Of a DNA stretch of 64,000 nucleotides, positions 29,200-41,055 are shown in pieces. The position numbers and the translations under genes were made by a program. How positions within the stretch are numbered: the stretch's first letter is position 1; each line of letters begins with the position of its first letter. This DNA is from Omphalotus guepiniiformis (lineage: Eukaryota > Basidiomycota > Agaricomycetes > Agaricales > Omphalotaceae). The stretch is taken from NCBI GenBank assembly GCA_028554645.1, contig JAQOOI010000069.1, positions 124,001-188,000 on the forward strand, given 5' to 3'. The notes under the pieces were generated by a model. It was not told the origin of the DNA. It ran no database searches and saw nothing but the letters and a program-made list of their open reading frames with translations.

Positions 29200-30520
29200 G
29201 TACTTCAAATCACGCAGAGTTCAAATGCAGTTTACATATTAGCGTAGTTCAAACATGGTTCATTTCACACTGGATTCAAATGCAGTTCAAATCCGACTTG
29301 TTTTAGTTTAAATGTACTTCAAATAGTCGCTGTGTTGCGGGCAGTTCAAATAGGGTTCAAGTTCAAATGCAGTTCATTCTAGGCTATCATCTAAGTGGTT
29401 CAAATAAAACTAGTTGTTTTACACGGACTTTTGTCTATGAGCCACAAAATACTATGAGCACAAACAAATAAGGGGTGTTTAAAAACAAGTCGCTCGTTCC
29501 TCCTCTTTCTTTCCGTGTATTAGCTACCCCCACCCCAATCACAAAACTCCTATTCTAAACACTATTGCGACCATCGACTCCACTTCTTATACCTATACCT
29601 ATCCTATTGATCACGATCTAGCACAGTCACTGGCTCCGTAAGTTGATTCGTCTTCGTCTTCGACTCAAAATATCAAAGACAACTCACGGTTTTGTTTTGA
29701 TTTTCTGTAGTCTTGAACAACAACCTATGTTCTCGCAATCGTTGACATACGACACGCGCCAGGCTGATTATGAGCAGGAGGCTACCACTGAGCTTCACCT
29801 GGATTTTGCTCAGGACCTGACTCGGAGTTTAATTCCTCGATCCGCGGTTGATTCTTCAGCAGTACCACTATCCAACGACAACACTTACTTTCTTCAAGTC
29901 GCTGACGCGGAGTACTACCCTACACCTCCTAACTCTACAACAAAAAACTCCAACTCGGGCAATACCACCCCCCATCCCACACGCCAACGACAATTTCGTC
30001 TGTTGGCCTTTCAAACCCCCTTCGACGGCAGTGTTTGCCAATTCCCACTCAGCTCCAAGACCAAGAAAGAAGAAGCTGTTCATATCAGAGAATATCACCT
30101 CGGTACAGAACTTGCAAAATACGCAGTCGCAGGGTCGAAGGGACCCAATACTCGTACGAGAACGCAGTCACAGTGGTAAACACCTGATGATCATCTGACG
30201 CCGAGTCTTTTCCATCAATACCTGCTCCCCCCCTTCCCCCTCCTCTATACCAATACCAGCCATTAGTCCTCCCCAATCATCGACATCAAGTTCGTTCCCA
30301 CCTCCCGCCTCGCCACCTCCCCCAATTCGACTCAGAAAGGCGACGATGGACGACACATCTACTGCGAAGGAAAGCGTAATACGCAACTCCTCCATCCGAT
30401 GTTGAGAAATACGTTGCCGGGACCGAACCGAACCTTTATCGCAATGGGCGACTCGGATGGTGGTCGGTGAGGGATTAGTGGAGGACTATGATGATTATTA
30501 TCTTGGCGTTGATCATGATG

Positions 30521-30615
30521 CCTGGGGTGGCAGACGTAGAGGAAGGGATGACCGAGTTTATTAGGGTCATACTAATAAACTCGGTCATCCCTTCCTCTAC
30601 GTCTGCCACCCCAGG
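30521..30615. repeat. perfect hairpin 1: 44-bp stem, 7-nt loop
   Basis: Arms 30521-30564 and 30572-30615 are exact reverse complements; loop 30565-30571. Outer flanking bases do not pair, so the stem ends sharply. Confidence 0.95.
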
Positions 30616-30670
30616 GAACTCGTCACCTGTCAAAATCTTCGCGACCCCCAGCGATCAACCCGACGACTCG

Positions 30671-30747
30671 CAACCAGTGTGGGTTGGTGAGTCTGAGTGA
30701 AGTGTTTTAAGAGTACTTCACTCAGACTCACCAACCCACACTGGTTG
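30671..30747. repeat. perfect hairpin 2: 33-bp stem, 11-nt loop
   Basis: Arms 30671-30703 and 30715-30747 are exact reverse complements; loop 30704-30714. Sequence unrelated to hairpin 1. Confidence 0.95.
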
Positions 30748-30828
30748 GAGATGAAACTGGGGTCTACGAAGTTTTGCCCGTTGTTCTCGGAATACTTGTC
30801 GTCTAGTCCTACCACTCGACAACTTGTT

Positions 30829-30915
30829 ACACACAAAATCCTATCAAGCAAATGTTGCCTCGTATGTTGCCTCGTATCATACGAGGCAACATTTGCTTGA
30901 TAGGATTTTGTGTGT
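30829..30915. repeat. perfect hairpin 3: 38-bp stem, 11-nt loop
   Basis: Arms 30829-30866 and 30878-30915 are exact reverse complements; the loop (30867-30877) repeats TTGCCTCGTAT from the arm tip, so the tip is also a short tandem duplication. Confidence 0.95.
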
Positions 30916-31261
30916 TCTTTGTGGGAGTACGTTCACGATGGAAAGTGATGTGAAGAATCATTTGATAAAGGGTCCTGTTTTTGTTGAGGGAATCGACTCG
31001 GAGGTTATTGTTGGTGGGGAGTCGGCTTGTGAGAGGTATCAGGAGGATATGCAGTTACCTGAGGTGTTGATGGTTTATGGGTTTCCGGACCAGGCGACCC
31101 AGACTCTTCGTTGGTTGATGCCTCATTGGTTCGAGGATGAGGGTACTACTAAAGATCATTGGCCCTATATGCAAGTTACTTTTGTAAAACTGTATTTCCT
31201 TCATTATTTTCTTTGCGTCGAGAAAGCTCAACTTGTTGTCTCCTGGAAACATCATTGGTAA

Positions 31262-33774
31262 CACGCTCCGGTGAGAGCAACAAACAATAGCTGCATTGAA
31301 AGCCGAACAAAATGATCAATTAAATCTTTATACATCCTTTATACCTCTCGGGAAAAAGGAACTCAATAGGCTACTTACCTACCACCTGCTGCAGTTATAA
31401 ATATGTATCTTTGCGTGCTAATGACCAGTTGAGGAAGAATGCATACTCACTGTAGCTCTCCAGCCGGATATGCTACCAGCCTCACCAGCCTGTCATCACC
31501 AGCTCACCAGCCTGGGGTTGGGCGCTGGATTTCTCTCCTAGCCTGCCCCTCTGCCAGCTCTCAATATTCACCCACTCACTCGCTCACCTGAATCCCACAC
31601 CTTTCATCTGATTCAGCTACCTGAGCCTGAGTTTAACATTAAGGATGAATATCTGAATGTCGAGTCAGGAGAACGCAATCGAGAAAGCGGCAATTTCGGA
31701 CGAATTGGGACCGAATTGGGATAGTGACAGTGACTATAGTGACTAGTGACCGTTGATGGTTCTTCCGCAATCACGGATACTTTAATGATAATGATAATCG
31801 GAGGTCGGAGATCGTTCCAGGTTCTTCCTTATCTGTACTCTTCCGTTACGTGGATTGTCGGTTCCCCTTTAGTATGTAATATGTAATATGTTGTTGTACA
31901 TATGTCATTCTAGGCCGACATATGTTTTTATGTTATTGGAAAATGTATTGTGTCCCTAGTTATGATTAGTTGCTTTGAAACGTCAAATTCAGAAAATAGT
32001 GACCTGAAATAATCATGTAGAAGGAAAGCCAGCGTGTACCGGGGTAAGCAAAGTGGGATTCTAACATATGATGTAGTAACCCACAGGACCCTACACGGCG
32101 TGCTAGTGTGAACAGAAGTGTCTGTTGGTATACCAAAATTGCCTGCCTTGTTCGTCGTGGTTTGCCGTGAAGGTCTATGGCCCGGGCATTGAATATTATA
32201 CATATAGGATAGGGGCAATCTGACCTTTATTGTAGACCGTGAATGTTTTCATTTGTGACCGAGTTTCACTGCCAAAGCTGCAATGGATAGTTAGAATGTA
32301 CTATTTGTGAATGAAAGAAAACAATTTTAGAATAACTCACAGTGGATACTTACTACTCCTACTCAGTTGACTGCTAGTAGTATCTTAATTTTCATTTCTC
32401 GTGATACATACCATGATGTACTACTAAGACAATTGCCGCCCTATGAAATGAAGCATACATTGAAGCTCACGGATGTAATTACCTTGGCAGACAAAAGAAA
32501 ACAATTTATACCGGCATATCAAACGGGCAAACTGCGTGAAGGAAAAAGGTCAAACAATCAAAAGGTCAGACAATCAAAAGGTCAGACACTCCGAATACCG
32601 GAATACCGGGTACTAATGAGCCGTGATTTGACCGGCTAGCATCAGCTGAGAGGCCGGTAGATGCCGAGGGGTGATATTGTCTTTCAACCCTGTCCTGATA
32701 CCCCTCAATCTTAGGATTTATGTCACACTGGTAAGTTCCAGCTTCTCCTTCTGCAAATTATTGGATCCTGGATGAAGACAAGCCTGGGACAAGCGAGAGG
32801 AAAAAGCCTGTCGGGTTGGGCGAGCGTGAGAACTATCAAAGGAGGGAGACAAATAAGGTAAGCACGGCACATGAAAGTTCCATGATGTCATCACTTTTGT
32901 ATTCCCGGAAATAAGACTGTTTATCTTAGGTTATCTATTCCGTGCCGATTCTCGTAACGACATTATCTTTATCTAGATATTATTTGTATCTATTATCGCC
33001 GCTAGCCGTGGGACAGTGCGGGATAGGCTTCAAACGTGCGGATCATTTGTGGTGAGTATTACTACAAGCTGCTGGTGAGGACTGACCTCCACAGTAGACT
33101 GGTAAGCACCAGGTCAGATGCATTCTTCATTGACTGGAGCTCTCCACGTATATTTGTATAATTATAACAGTATTGCCTGTACCTACAACCTAGTACGAGC
33201 TCTGAGCCACGATCAACACGCGGCATTCAAGCATTCATTATATCCCAAAGGCCCCAACATGCACCGCGCTCCTCCATTCCTGAATCACAAAGTCCCAAGG
33301 GTATCTATCTCCAGAGCATGGCCCCGACTCCCATTGATCTTGATTCTTTGGCTTTCTCCTCATGGTCAAAGCACCTACGTAAAACAAGTTCGAGGTTCCA
33401 ATGGTCTTTGTGAGTTAGTAATAAAGGTAAGATTATAAAGGTCAAACCGAACAATCCGCTCGTTGCTTTCGGAACACGTGAACATTTGTACACCTTTCAT
33501 TATGCGCAGACAAGCACACCCTTTAACCGAGTGGATGAATGAAAACATATCCATTCAGGACAACAATCACAGTCACCACCCACCTGAGGTGAGGATTTCT
33601 ATATAAACCCCTCGACGCATCTTCCAAACTTCCTCATTCTAACTCCACCCTCCTCAGCTGGTTCTTGTACATGTACATCACTTCGCTTTCGGTGCTACAA
33701 CACCAACACGACATTCTCAGCACGCACCACAGTATCCACCGGCATTCCAGACATCCAAGGTTTTACGAGACGCG
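31262..33774. other. intergenic, no supported gene
   Basis: No gene recognised. A short tandem repeat of a 16-bp unit (AGGTCAGACAATCAAA, about 2.6 copies) lies at about 32,547-32,592. The end, about 33,600-33,770, looks like a promoter/leader for the zinc-finger copy that follows. Confidence 0.4.
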
Positions 33775-34966
33775 AGACGATGCCTAAACCCCAATCGTAA
33801 GTTCATCTCCTTCAACGGTCAACGACGCGGCTCACTCACACGATTTTATTCGAACGACGCGACAGGACTTCCTTTTCTCACTCTCGCTCCCTTCCAAGCT
33901 ATCGTCGTGCTCACCAACATCTCCCAACAATACACACCACATCGGCGTACGAGGCTGAGAACACGGTCGCAGGTCCATCGACCCAAAACGCGTACGCGTT
34001 CGAGTACCAGCACACGTCAATGGGTTCTTCGACCCGAAACTCGTACGGCGCGTACCATAACGCTCTCGCTGGGCCTGGGCCATCTACTCAGGCACAATGG
34101 GACTTCTCGACTTCAGGTATCGTACCTCAAGAGTACGTCCCGCTCCGTTCCTGACTATCATCGTACCCGACCACAATGCCCAACATCACACACCATATCG
34201 GCGTGCGAGGCCGAAAACGCAATCGCGGGTCCATCGACCCAAGTCTCGTACGTCGAGTACGAGAATGCGATAGCGGGTCCTTCGACCCAATACGGTCACG
34301 CGTACGAGTACCAGCACGCGTCAATGGGTTCTTCAACCCAGTACTCGTACAGCGCGTATGGTAACGTGTTGGCCAGGCCTGGGCCATCTACTCAGGCGCA
34401 ATGGGACTTCTCGACTTCAGGTAACGAGTATGTTCAAGATGCCACGCAGCTGGACGGCGCTTACCCAACCGAATTTGGAGTTTCGGCGACTTCCTTGAAG
34501 GGGAAGGGCAAGGAAGTCGCTGACGCGGGGTACTGCCCTACTCCTCCCAATTCATCAACGAAAAACTCCAACTCGGGCAACGCGACCCCCATCCCACACG
34601 CAAGTACTACCCGCGAGGGGAGACTCGCTAAAGCGACATATACATGCTCAGCATATATGTCCTTTCTGTGGGGTGATAGCAGAGGGAGACTCGTTAAAGG
34701 CACACACCGATGCTGAGCATCTGGAAAAGGTGGGCTCAGGAGTCGGATGGCGAGTGGGGTGTTGCGAGGAAGAAGAGGAGGTATTGTCGGAACTTGAGGG
34801 AAGGGGAAGGTTAGCAAGGTTGTGGTTGATGCAGTGGATGTTAACAACTCCCCAAGGGGCAGGAGTACTGGAGAGTGTTCCTTCGAATGTAGATGGGGGT
34901 GCGACGAGTGTGGAATGGACTGAGGATGCGACAATGGACTTTCAGGTTGACCTTGATGACCCCTGA
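33775..34966 (+). pseudogene. broken C2H2 zinc-finger gene, copy 2, with internal duplication
   Basis: Begins near an ATG followed by a GTAAGTTC donor at about 33,797. Coding blocks match copy 1 (YCPTPPNSSTKNSNSGN) and carry a good C2H2 finger, ICPFCGVIAEGDSLKAHTDA then EH (C-x2-C-x12-H-x5-H), near 34,650-34,720. The last frame ends at 34,966 after an acidic tail. Frame changes occur between the first repeat unit (frame open to a TGA near 34,157) and the second, and again before the finger, so a single protein is not readable without further introns. Probably a decayed paralogue of the gene at 39,906. Confidence 0.55.
33915..34423 (+). repeat. imperfect tandem duplication inside zinc-finger copy 2
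   Basis: Unit 1 about 33,915-34,119 and unit 2 about 34,172-34,423 share ATCGGCGT(A/G)CGAGGC, GGGTTCTTC, GGGCCTGGGCCATCTACTCA and GGGACTTCTCGACTTCAGGT. Unit 2 has about 50 extra bp from a further duplication of the GCGGGTCC(A/T)TCGACCCAA module. It encodes repeated (A)GPSTQ peptides. Confidence 0.75.
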
Positions 34967-35928
34967 AATTTGGGACTTTATATACCGCGCCCATGACAGT
35001 ATACGCAGGTCCGCACTGTGAAGCAGTACTTGCGAGAAGGTGATGGATTCGTCGAAGCGGCATATCAACCTTCTTCGACGCCCGAGCAACGAAGGGTACC
35101 GGTAAGCGTCACACCAGCGAGTATTGGGCCTGGCTTTGAACCGGAGACACGAAGAACTGAGCGCTCAAGAAGCGGCGGTGCACAGTGTCGGTCAGACAGT
35201 TGAGAATAACAATGATCTCCCTTAGGTGGAGGGAGTTCTAATTTTGCATACGCAAATGCACTAGGGCATGAGCAGCTGCCTCTACAACCACCAACCGTGA
35301 CGGCACTCCCATCTCATCCGGTTCCTCATCATCATCTTCTGCTGCTCAAAACGCAGCAGCATCCTTTGCCACGCGTCCTTCGGTCTTCGGTCTTTGTCTT
35401 TCAGAGGGTGAGGTGAGGTGTTGGGGACTAAGTATGGCGAAACGAAATGGATGAAATCTCATTATTACTGATTACTATAAACCACTCATTAGATACTCTC
35501 TCGTTTACTTTTGACAATGGACTTCGTACCTGGTTTACTATTCATCTATAATTATATGCACGTTGTAGTTCGTAGTTCGTAGTGTATCAGAAGAAGAAAG
35601 AAATAAGATAGACTCGGAAGTGGCTGACTTAGGTTAACTATATAGCTCAGGTACCGTATCACATGATAAAAACTTGGAACTGCAGTCTGCCTCGTTTTCG
35701 ATGAATACAAAGGACTCTTTGACAGAAGGATAAAGGAAGAAGTATGTAATATTGAAGAACACCTATTGCAAGGCGAAGGTTCTACTCGATAAAGCATCGC
35801 AAATACCTCCTCGATTGGATTTGAGGGATACATGCATGTATACTACGAGTACAAGCTATAGTTTCCGAGTCTGCAAGAAAAACACGAAAAAAAAGGGGCA
35901 TATAGAATCTCTCCTTCCCATCATTACC
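34967..35928. other. intergenic, no supported gene
   Basis: Nothing recognised beyond short open frames. The right end is the 3' region of the minus-strand F-box gene. Confidence 0.4.
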
Positions 35929-37404
35929 TCACGGACTAGGCGGTTCACGGAACCGCAAAAAGTATTCCCCATCGATAGTAAGACACTCGAGATGTGGCTT
36001 CAACAACCCACGCTCATAACATAGCGGTAAGCTCTTCTTAAGCATCTCCAGCCTTTCAGCTATCCTAGCATGCGGAAGTGTCCCTCGACGAGGGAAACCA
36101 GGTATCTTGTCCCCATCGAGTGTAATTCTCAGCGAAGAGAACCCTGCAATGTCCTCCCCATTGTCACTCTGGTTGTCGGTAGCTAAAGATGTCGGGAGGT
36201 CGAGGTCCTCTGGCCGAAAGCTTAAGGCTTGTTTGGGCGGCCTGAATGTAATCTCGCGTAGAGAGGAGAAGTAGGGTTTTTGGAGGATGGTGTCACAGGT
36301 TGACCAGTCGGTTGGTGTTGTAAGGTCGGGTATTTCGAGAGATTCAAGGGTCGGGGTTGGAGTTGTTTGAGTGGAAGACCAGTAATAGTTGTGAGAAGAA
36401 GCAATGCGTTTGAGTAGAGGTATCACTAGATACTCGGGCGATATGTCCAGATCGAGGTGGCGCAGGCAGGGGTTACAGGAGAAATTGATGTGTGTGAGGT
36501 AATCGTCTTTGAGAGAACAAGTATAAGCCAGTGTATGTTATGTAGAGTAATAAACCTCACCAAGATGATCATCTGCATCAATGAACGCACCAAGTGTGAC
36601 ACTTTCCAAAGACCTGGCTTCGCGTAGCAGACTACCAATTGCGGGGAAGACCAAAGGAGACTTATTGTTGTTGATGGTACCAAGGATGCACGTAAAATGA
36701 TGCAGCGTTGGGCCGTATGGTACAAGCTGGTCAAAAATTTCACGTCTACGTTCCATATTATATATGGAAATCGTACGCAAATTCTTCGGGGGGGCACCGC
36801 CATCGTAGTCCTCTACCTCTTCGAAATCAGCCTTGATGTTAATCAAAACCAACTCTTGAAGCATCGGGAATGAATTAACGATCGTCCCAATATCTTCGGC
36901 GTTATCAAAGTTAACAGAACGCATGTTGAGAATTGTAATGCCACGAAAGCAGTCATCACAGGGTTTTCTTTCCGTCGCTATGTGGATCAAGTCCCAGTGA
37001 ACCTCCGCAATCCATAACTCCTTCACCGTTTCTCCCATTAAGCTATTCAGTGTTCTCCCATCCAGAGCTTCCCAATCCAAGACGTCTTCTATTACACACG
37101 TTCTTTGAGGATCATGCAATTCAAGTTTATGCACACGTCCCAGAGGGATTGTACAGAGCGGGCTCTCGCATAGATCTAGGAAGGTATCGGTGGGATATTG
37201 GTCATCTAGAAGGACATCGGAGAAGATCTGGGGGCGGGTTGCAGTAAGGAAGGAATGTGAGACGAGGCTGCACTCGAGAAGGGTTTTTCTGTCATGAACG
37301 AAAGATATAATGTACTGGATTAGTTCGAATGGGAGGGTTTTCATGACAGTGCCTTTTTCACGGCTTACATAACGTAAGAGCGGTGCGTTGCTTGGGGATG
37401 ACAT
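35929..37404 (-). CDS. F-box protein
   Basis: ATG 37404-37402; exon 1 37404-36561, intron 36560-36507 (GTGAGG...TCAAAG, 54 nt), exon 2 36506-35929. Phase closes and gives 473 residues. An F-box lies at about residues 20-62 (LPFELIQYIISFVHDRKTLL then CSLVSHSF), the fold that docks a substrate receptor onto Skp1 in SCF ubiquitin ligases. The rest has spaced hydrophobic segments (VKELWIAEV, ITILNMRSV, LQELVLINI, LRTISIYNM) typical of a degenerate leucine-rich-repeat substrate arm, as in the very large F-box families of mushrooms. Target unknown. Stands alone between intergenic stretches. Confidence 0.85.
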
Positions 37405-39905
37405 ACGTGGGAAAAAGAGTCAAAGACTTGGAACACAGTGCTCAAGCGCTCAAGCACTCACCGGTGACCGCTTGTACAATCTCTGAAAGACGCCTACAGT
37501 GTATGCCGCGTATGAAGTGATACACTACGCGCTCCTCTCTCGGAGAGATTCCAAGAATTCTCAAGTCTGTTGAAAATCTGACGCAGGGTGTTACAACCCT
37601 TCGAGGATCTTGTAGCAAGTACTGGATAGGAAGACTAGTGAGAGTTTTTCTATGCTCTTTTCTTCTATTTACCTTTTACTATTAGTTGTATATCCTAGAC
37701 CTCCGAGTCAGCAAGCAACTCAAAAGCAACTCAAAAGCAACTCATGAGTTCTCTATTAATGGCACGCGCTGGTTACCCTTGCGGGGCTTCAGAGTGTCAA
37801 GGCTCTTCACTGTCAAGGATAGCTTGTAAGTAGCTGAGCATTTGCCGCAGATGGAGGTCTGACTCTGGAGACCATGTAATCCTTGAATAATTCGGCCGCA
37901 TAAAATAAATCCGGAATTCCTCCCCTTTCCTCGTCGCTCCCCAAATATCTTCGAACTACTGGCGCTTACACACTTGTTGAACCGAACCCAGAAGATACTC
38001 TGCGCTGTAGTTCCAGGACATTACTCTAACTCTGCGCTGTAGTTCCAGGACATTACTCTAAATGATAGTATCTCCCTTCCCTAAACATCCTTCAAACCCA
38101 ACCCTTCCGGGTCCCGTGCGGTTGCGGCGACACGGGAGTGCTAGTGGGCATCACCCTTTGATCCTCTGATCGCTCTGCCCTGGTGCATTCTCTTCCTTCC
38201 TCCCTGTCTAGCTCGGGATCTAACATACATCTGCAGATCCAAAACATTCATTCGCGACAAGAATAATTCGATGCCGACTAATCCATCCACTGTTGCCTTC
38301 ACATTGTACCCATCTCGCACTTCCCCGTCCCTCCCACACTTCACCTTTCCCTTTTCCTCACTACTCACGAACGTATATTTCCCATTTTACCCTTCTGAAG
38401 CCTTGTCTTGCGCAAAATAGCTTAGGTTTCGGTTTCGGTTTCGGTTTGGCCTATGACGAGAATAAAGCGCTATGCGTGCTGTATTGTCGCCGGAATCAGT
38501 GAATCGGTTGATAGTAAAGCCAGCCTGTGGTGGAGACTCGTTCGAGCGCTTTTTTTTGGATCTTGGAAAGGAGATCAGGCCGGAAACGTAGGGATGTTCA
38601 TTAGTGCTACTAGATATCGTCTGATTCTCTTTGCTCATGTTCAGCTGGTTTCTGGTTAGCTTTCAGTAGCTTCCCTCCCCATCTCACTCTCAACTCCCGG
38701 CCTCCCTGGGCTCTGTCACCTCGTGGATTGCCTAATTACGCCCTGACGTACCTACATCCCCGATTCCAAAGTCTACTCCTCACGTCGCAACCGACGTTAT
38801 ACCAAGGCAAAAGGCAGAATACTCACTTCTGAAATGTAGCGAAGGAATAACGGGATCCGTATCCCTGGTTCCAACAGCAAATCCGATGGGCTGAGCTCCG
38901 CTGCTTCCTGTACGAGAGGCACGACTTTCGGTACACCTTCAAGAGATATCGAACTATGCTGGGCAGCGACTGTTGGCGATAGACTCTCTCGGGAGAGACA
39001 TCAAAGACTTAACTTTGAGATGGGCTAGGTTCATCATATCTACGAATACTGAGTTAGCCCCACTTCAGGGACGAAAATCATATCGCCTTACCATTTCAAG
39101 TAACGAGGAATCGGAATTTCGGACGGGTCGAGGGGTGCAAGGAGTGAGATCTAGGATGTCTGATGTACACAAGGGTGATGTGGAATTCAATTGAACACTA
39201 TCAACAAAGCATTCGTGAATCTTCTTTCATTAGCCGGCGTGTTCAAGCAACTTGAGATTGCCTGATCGCGAAAGCAGTTTCCGGCCAGTCCACTCGCCTT
39301 GCGTGCTGTTCCAGGTTCTAGTCATTCCTATCATTCATCTTTATCTGTGTTTCCTCAGACAGATCAGAACTAAGGCTGCTCGTACATAGTAACGTCGATC
39401 CCAGCGATAAAAGAGAATTAGAGTTTGCAGGGGGATTGGCATTTTGCAGTGGACCGTACGAGTCTTGTAATGATTCTCATCCCTCAGCAAACAGACAATG
39501 TAGCTTGTTTGAATTTCCCCTTTAGAATACGATTTGTAGGTTTATTTCCGGAGTGTCCCAACCATCGTACTTATTTCCGGATCTCCCATTGAACCCATTG
39601 ATGTGTTTATTGATTAACCTACAGTGGCTTAAGTTCACAATACGCTTGAACCAGGTGAAACGTACGAACGTCCGAAGCTTTGACCTGCGAGTGGACTCGA
39701 CTATGAGCACAAACACTATGGGCGCAAATATACTTACTATGAGCGCAAACAAATCACGGTCACCTGAGAGGTGTTTAAATACTAGACGCGCTCGCGCTGT
39801 TCCCCCTCCTTAAACAGCTTAAATCCTTAAATTCACCTGTTCGTGTATTATCTACACCCACAAAACTCCTATACTCTTTCTACACCAGACACAACGCGTA
39901 ACACT
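37405..39905. other. intergenic, no supported gene
   Basis: No gene recognised in about 2.5 kb. Contains (AACTCAAAAGC)n-like triplet copies near 37,722-37,745, an exact 2 x 32-bp duplication (37,997-38,060) and a GGTTTC hexamer run near 38,424-38,447. About 39,735-39,905 is the promoter/leader shared with zinc-finger copy 1. Confidence 0.4.
37997..38060. repeat. exact tandem duplication, 2 x 32 bp
   Basis: 37997-38028 is repeated without change at 38029-38060 (unit starts ACTCTGCGCTGTAGTTCCAG). Confidence 0.9.
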
Positions 39906-41055
39906 ATGGCGAACATTGACATCGACTCCACTTTTTACAACTATCCTATTGATCCACAGTCAGCGTAAGTTGGTCTCCGACTCAGACGATCGAAGACAAC
40001 TAACCAGTCCTCGTAGCCTTCAAGTTGAACAACAAAACATATTGTCAGTGGCACACGATGAACACCACTGGCAGGAGCCTGCCACTGAGCTTAACCCCTA
40101 TTTCGCTGGGTTTGAGCTTTATATCTGGCCACCCAGGCAAGAAGTCGACCTGAACATCATTTCTCGAGCAGCACTTGATCCTTCAGCAGCAACAGCAACC
40201 TACACTCAACGTTTCCTCGTTCCGAATCAGGAATACTATATGCCGAACCCTCAGAATCATCAGATCTACGACGACGCGGAATCGGTCCTCACGGCGAACC
40301 CATCGCCAGTAGAATCCCCATCCAAAACTCCCAATTCCACCTGGCCCGTTTTTCCCGTCGACGACCCAAGCACTTCGGTGTACAGACCATCTAGCGAACA
40401 CGTCGAACAGCAGGAGCAAACTCAGAGCCCCCCAGGAGCTCATCTGACGCCTATACATATTTCCCCTCACTACCTGCCTATTCCCTACCCCTCCATGCCA
40501 GCCATCGGTGGTCTTCAATCAGCTTCAATCACCCCTCCCCCCTCCCTCCCTCCAACTTCGACGAGATATCAGCCATACCCGAGCCAATCTCGTCAAGTGG
40601 CCAAACCAGCAGATTTCAAATGTATCTGCAAATTTCCAAACCCCGCAGACAATGCCCATCCTTGCGGGGAGATCCTAACCTGCACCAACGCAGCGAAAAG
40701 GCACATCCTCAAACATATCTATAATAAGGATATCGTTATGATCCCCGTCGCTGGCGCCGCTTCTTCTTCTTCAGAGGACAAGCGTCCACGTCCACCTCCG
40801 GAGCATTTCCAGTGTTCATGGGATAACTCCTGGCCAGGATTACCGGAGGAGAATTCGGGAAGGGCGAGACAACGAAACCTCAGGAAGGAGGGGGTGTGCG
40901 ATGTAACGTGCGCTGATAAGCGAGCTTTCGTCAAGCACTACCAAACCCATTTTCCTGTTGGTGTTCGTTGCGAGTGTGGGGAGACGTTGGCCAGGGGTGA
41001 CGCTTTGAAGAGACACGAGAGGAAGTGTGATGGGAAGAAGCGTTCGCAGGAATAG
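39906..41055 (+). CDS. C2H2-like zinc-finger protein (intact family member)
   Basis: ATG 39906; exon 1 39906-39964, intron 39965-40016 (GTAAGTTGG, branch CTAAC, TCGTAG), exon 2 40017-41055; 365 residues. The N-terminal half is low-complexity (Pro/Ser/Tyr/Gln). Zinc-binding modules are at the C-terminus: CICKFPN...CGEILTCTNAAKRHILKH, then FQCSWD...CDVTCADKRAFVKHYQTH, then CECGETLARGDALKRHERKC, which is a C2HC-type finger with the usual DALKRH helix. It likely binds DNA or RNA in the nucleus (KK R basic end), but the fingers are irregular. It is the only copy in the window with start codon, intron and fingers all in frame; copies at 29.6 and 33.8 kb are decayed. Confidence 0.8.

Larger units (their letters stand above)
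29564..31150 (+). pseudogene. broken C2H2 zinc-finger gene, copy 1
   Basis: Related to the intact gene at 39,906: the leader (CACAAAACTCCTAT), the first exon (ATCGACTCCACTT ... CCTATTGATC), a GTAAGTTG intron and the following GAACAACAA exon start line up. The position of the start codon reads ATT at 29564-29566. Downstream a coding block (DLTRSLIPRSAVDSSAVPLS, then AEYYPTPPNSTTKNSNSGN) also matches copy 2. Farther on, a C2H2-type finger half (CVLCGSTFTMESDVKNHL) is readable after 30,900. Stops and frame changes intervene, and three perfect hairpins occupy 30,521-30,915. Likely a dead copy, though the 3' part keeps a frame to 31,261. Confidence 0.6.

Noticed and set aside
29070..29306. Repeat protein encoded by the 30-bp minisatellite
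   Set aside because: Open only because the unit is a multiple of three; no promoter, splice site or conserved start.
30521..30615. Hairpin 1 as a transcription terminator or an insertion element with terminal repeats
   Set aside because: No T-run, nuclear eukaryotic DNA, arms include coding sequence and no target duplication flanks them.
38424..38447. GGTTTC hexamer run
   Set aside because: A four-unit microsatellite, not a telomere or regulatory array.
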